From Thermococcales archaeon 44_46 (GTDB lineage: Archaea > Methanobacteriota_B > Thermococci > Thermococcales > Thermococcaceae), in assembly GCA_001507935.1 (NCBI GenBank), contig LGET01000066.1:1-8102 (forward strand): a DNA stretch of 8,102 nt, given 5' to 3'. The notes under the pieces were generated by a model. That model did no database searches, was not told the origin of the DNA, and saw only the letters and a list, made by a program, of their open reading frames with translations. Both the position numbers and the translations under genes were made by a program. Position 1 is the stretch's first letter. The number at the start of each line of letters is the position of its first letter. This document shows, piece after piece, positions 5,922 through 8,102 of this stretch.

Positions 5922-8102
5922 CTAGCCTTTCACAAGCACCAAAACTTTTAACCCGGGGACAGTTAACTTTCCCTCGTATGTTTTATCCCCATTTGGCCAC
6001 ACCTGTTTCCATTTGCCCGGGGGAAGAGAGATATCTGTATCTTTTGGAGCGTTGTTGGCAATTACAAGAACCTCATCCTCATGACCTCTAAAGAACGCCA
6101 GTACTCCTTCTTTTGCGGTGTAAAACTTTATTTTGCTGCTTGTTAATGCTGGAACACTTTTTCTCAAATCTGCAAGGCTTTTGTAGTGATTTAAAACTTC
6201 CTCATTCACCGTGTCCCACTGTATTGGGTATCGCTGTGAATCGAAGTGTTCCTTATTTCCAAGGAGAGCCCGTTCGTCCCCTTGAAAAGTCACTGGCATG
6301 CCTGGAAGTGTATACAGAAGTGTTGAGAGAAGTTTTAGCCTCTGAATAGCTTCTGGCTTAGGTGTATCTCCTAAATTCCCACCTCCAAGGTCGGTGAGGA
6401 CTCTCGATGTGTCGTGGGAGCTTACTAGATTAAAGCCCATGGCAACGACGTTTTCTCCATAGCTTGCATAGTATCTGCCCAAAAGCTCGAGTGTTCTTTC
6501 TCCATTCCAGTCCCCTCTTGCGTAAGCTAAAAGGATGTCTCTTCCTAGGGCGTAGTTCATAAGAGAGTCAAACATATTCCCCTGAACCCATTTTGGAGAT
6601 AATGACCAGATTTCTCCAACTATATACGCATCAGGATGCTTTTCTTTGATGGCGCTCCTTAGCTCGGAGAAAAACTCCTCGCCGTTTATGAGCTCCTGTG
6701 GGGCATCTATTCTAATGCCATCAAATCCAAAATCGAGCCAGTAAAGAGCGGCTCCTATTAGGTATTCCTTGACCTCTGGGTTAGCGGTGTTGAGCTTTGG
6801 TAAACTCCCAAGTCCCCACCATCCTAAATAGGCCTTTCCATCACCCAATTTGAAGGGCCATCTTTGCACAAAGTACCAGTTCCAGTAGGGGCTTTTCTTC
6901 CCCCTTGATGCGACATCTAGGAAGGCCCAATGTCCAATTCCGCTGTGGTTGGGGACAAAGTCGAAGATAATCTTGATACCTCTCTTATGGGCTTCTTCAA
7001 TAAGGGCCTTTAAGTCTTCCTCGCTTCCAAACTGTGGATCAAGGCGATAATAGTCGTATACATCATAGCCGTGAGCGCTTCCAGCCAAAAAGATTGGGTT
7101 TAGGTAGATAACGGTAACTCCAAGTTCTTGGAGATAATCGAGCTTTTCGATTATTCCCTTTATATCTCCACCAAAGTACTGGTGGCAGCAGTGGAGTGGG
7201 CCTATGGGATCACTCCAATTTGACAGGACAGGTTTTTTATCCGTGAGTTCATTAAACCAGAGCTCGTCGTTTTGGAGGGCTAAGGGATCATTGCTCGGAT
7301 CACCGTTGTTAAAGCGATCCGGGAATATCTGGTATCCTATTCCTTTGCTCACCCATTCAACTTGGGGGAACCTGTTTACCCCATCGAATGTAAAGAAGGG
7401 ATTGGTGGAGGTGTTGAGAATAAGAACGTCTCCATCTTTCGTCGTAAGCCTAAAGTAATATTTAATTGGCTTCACTTCCTGAATTTCAGCCCTCCAGACT
7501 TCTCCAGAACCCCACCAGAGCTGGCGCTCCATTTCGTATTCTCCATTGGAGGTTATGAGAAGGGCTGATTTTATCTGGTTGGGATGTATTTTGAACCTGA
7601 TTACCGTCCTATTATCGGCGATTGATAGATATGCTGGATTTTTGGGGTCATGCTCTATTCCCAGACCTTTTTCGCCTTTTACGATTTTGACAGCATTTTT
7701 TCCGCCAAAGCCGTCATCAACGTAGCTATCGGCCGTTGGATCTACAGCAGACATATCCTTTATCCATTCACCATCCACAAAGAACTTGTATTCGTATCTA
7801 CCAGGTTCCAAGCACACGGAAATTGTCCATACTCCATTCCCTTTTTTCATTGGCCACTCTCCCCAATCATTGAAAGTTCCGCGTAAGCTAACAGAGGTGA
7901 CATTCTTCCCCTGTGGATTATAAGTGAAAGTTACAGGGACTTTTCCTGGAGGGCAAGTGTCTTTGGTTTCTTCATTGAGGTAAATCGTATTGTAGTTGCC
8001 TTCTGGAAGGGTTAGAGTTTGTTCAGTAGTTTGAGAGGTACTTTGTTGAAGACATCCAGAAGCTATTATTCCTATTATGAGAATTACCATCACTACCCCA
8101 GA
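5922..8102 (-). CDS. Secreted lipoprotein GH13 alpha-glucan hydrolase (cyclomaltodextrinase/neopullulanase/type III pullulan hydrolase type), N-terminus cut by window edge
   Basis: Numbering is from the GTG at 8093 (723 residues). The frame stays open to the edge, and that start would give a signal peptide with no basic residues, so the true start probably lies further upstream. Hydrophobic VILIIGIIASGC forms a lipobox with Cys14, then a Q/S/T-rich linker, so the enzyme should be anchored outside the membrane. A CBM48-like domain (about 52-138, SLRGTFNDWGEWPM and GRYEYKFFVDGEW) and a CBM34-like domain (about 150-245) precede the barrel, which opens GIGYQIFPDRFNNGDPSND (251-269). GH13 residues are complete: DFVPNH (378-383), nucleophile D463 in GIRIDAP, acid/base E494 in GEIW, D561 in SSHDTSR, and region V LPKLN (431-435). 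A C-terminal beta domain ends the protein. It should cleave alpha-1,4 and perhaps alpha-1,6 bonds in pullulan, starch or cyclodextrins. Thermococcus kodakarensis TK-PUL is the closest characterised type I recall. Confidence 0.92.
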   Translation of the reverse strand, partial: SGVVMVILIIGIIASGCLQQSTSQTTEQTLTLPEGNYNTIYLNEETKDTCPPGKVPVTFTYNPQGKNVTSVSLRGTFNDWGEWPMKKGNGVWTISVCLEPGRYEYKFFVDGEWIKDMSAVDPTADSYVDDGFGGKNAVKIVKGEKGLGIEHDPKNPAYLSIADNRTVIRFKIHPNQIKSALLITSNGEYEMERQLWWGSGEVWRAEIQEVKPIKYYFRLTTKDGDVLILNTSTNPFFTFDGVNRFPQVEWVSKGIGYQIFPDRFNNGDPSNDPLALQNDELWFNELTDKKPVLSNWSDPIGPLHCCHQYFGGDIKGIIEKLDYLQELGVTVIYLNPIFLAGSAHGYDVYDYYRLDPQFGSEEDLKALIEEAHKRGIKIIFDFVPNHSGIGHWAFLDVASRGKKSPYWNWYFVQRWPFKLGDGKAYLGWWGLGSLPKLNTANPEVKEYLIGAALYWLDFGFDGIRIDAPQELINGEEFFSELRSAIKEKHPDAYIVGEIWSLSPKWVQGNMFDSLMNYALGRDILLAYARGDWNGERTLELLGRYYASYGENVVAMGFNLVSSHDTSRVLTDLGGGNLGDTPKPEAIQRLKLLSTLLYTLPGMPVTFQGDERALLGNKEHFDSQRYPIQWDTVNEEVLNHYKSLADLRKSVPALTSSKIKFYTAKEGVLAFFRGHEDEVLVIANNAPKDTDISLPPGKWKQVWPNGDKTYEGKLTVPGLKVLVLVKG

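Noticed and set aside
7650..7886. + strand frames opposite the GH13 gene (also near 6113, 7204 and 7362)
   Set aside because: All are antisense to a complete, motif-rich GH13 coding region and show no features of their own.

Overview
The window looks like chromosomal DNA from a hyperthermophilic archaeon of the order Thermococcales (Thermococcus/Pyrococcus type). The evidence is tightly packed genes with 4-base or shorter overlaps, GGTGA-type ribosome binding sites, BRE/TATA-like promoter elements, GTG and TTG starts, Lys/Glu/Ile-rich proteins, and a lipoprotein GH13 enzyme of the pullulan-hydrolase type known from this order. The assignment is by recognition only; no search was run.

Layout, left to right. 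(1) 1-258, + strand: the 3' end of a SpoIIM/DUF95-family membrane protein, cut by the window edge. (2) 239-3192, - strand: a two-gene operon read right to left. The upstream gene encodes a DUF354-family GT-B-fold protein. It overlaps by ATGA a gene for an exported, C-terminally membrane-anchored protein with an Asp-box beta-propeller. (3) 3193-3489: a divergent promoter region with no gene. It holds a perfect 7-bp-arm palindrome beside the TATA-like element of the DUF354 operon, a tandem pair of BRE/TATA-like 15-mers, and a 5-bp-arm dyad just upstream of the wecC promoter. (4) 3490-5906, + strand: wecC (UDP-ManNAc dehydrogenase) and wecB (UDP-GlcNAc 2-epimerase) overlap by TTGA. Together they convert UDP-GlcNAc to UDP-ManNAcA. 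(5) 5922-8102, - strand: a lipoprotein GH13 alpha-glucan hydrolase (CBM48-like, CBM34-like, then catalytic barrel). It converges on wecB with a 15-base gap, and its N-terminus runs past the window edge.

How the genes may work together. WecB and WecC supply an activated uronic acid sugar. The divergent DUF354 protein resembles a nucleotide-sugar-using GT-B enzyme, and its operon partner is displayed on the outer face of the membrane. A surface-glycan assembly or recognition locus is a reasonable inference but is not shown by the sequence. The GH13 lipoprotein is probably an independent unit for using external starch, pullulan or cyclodextrin. There are no RNA genes, insertion sequences, CRISPR arrays or broken genes that I can support.
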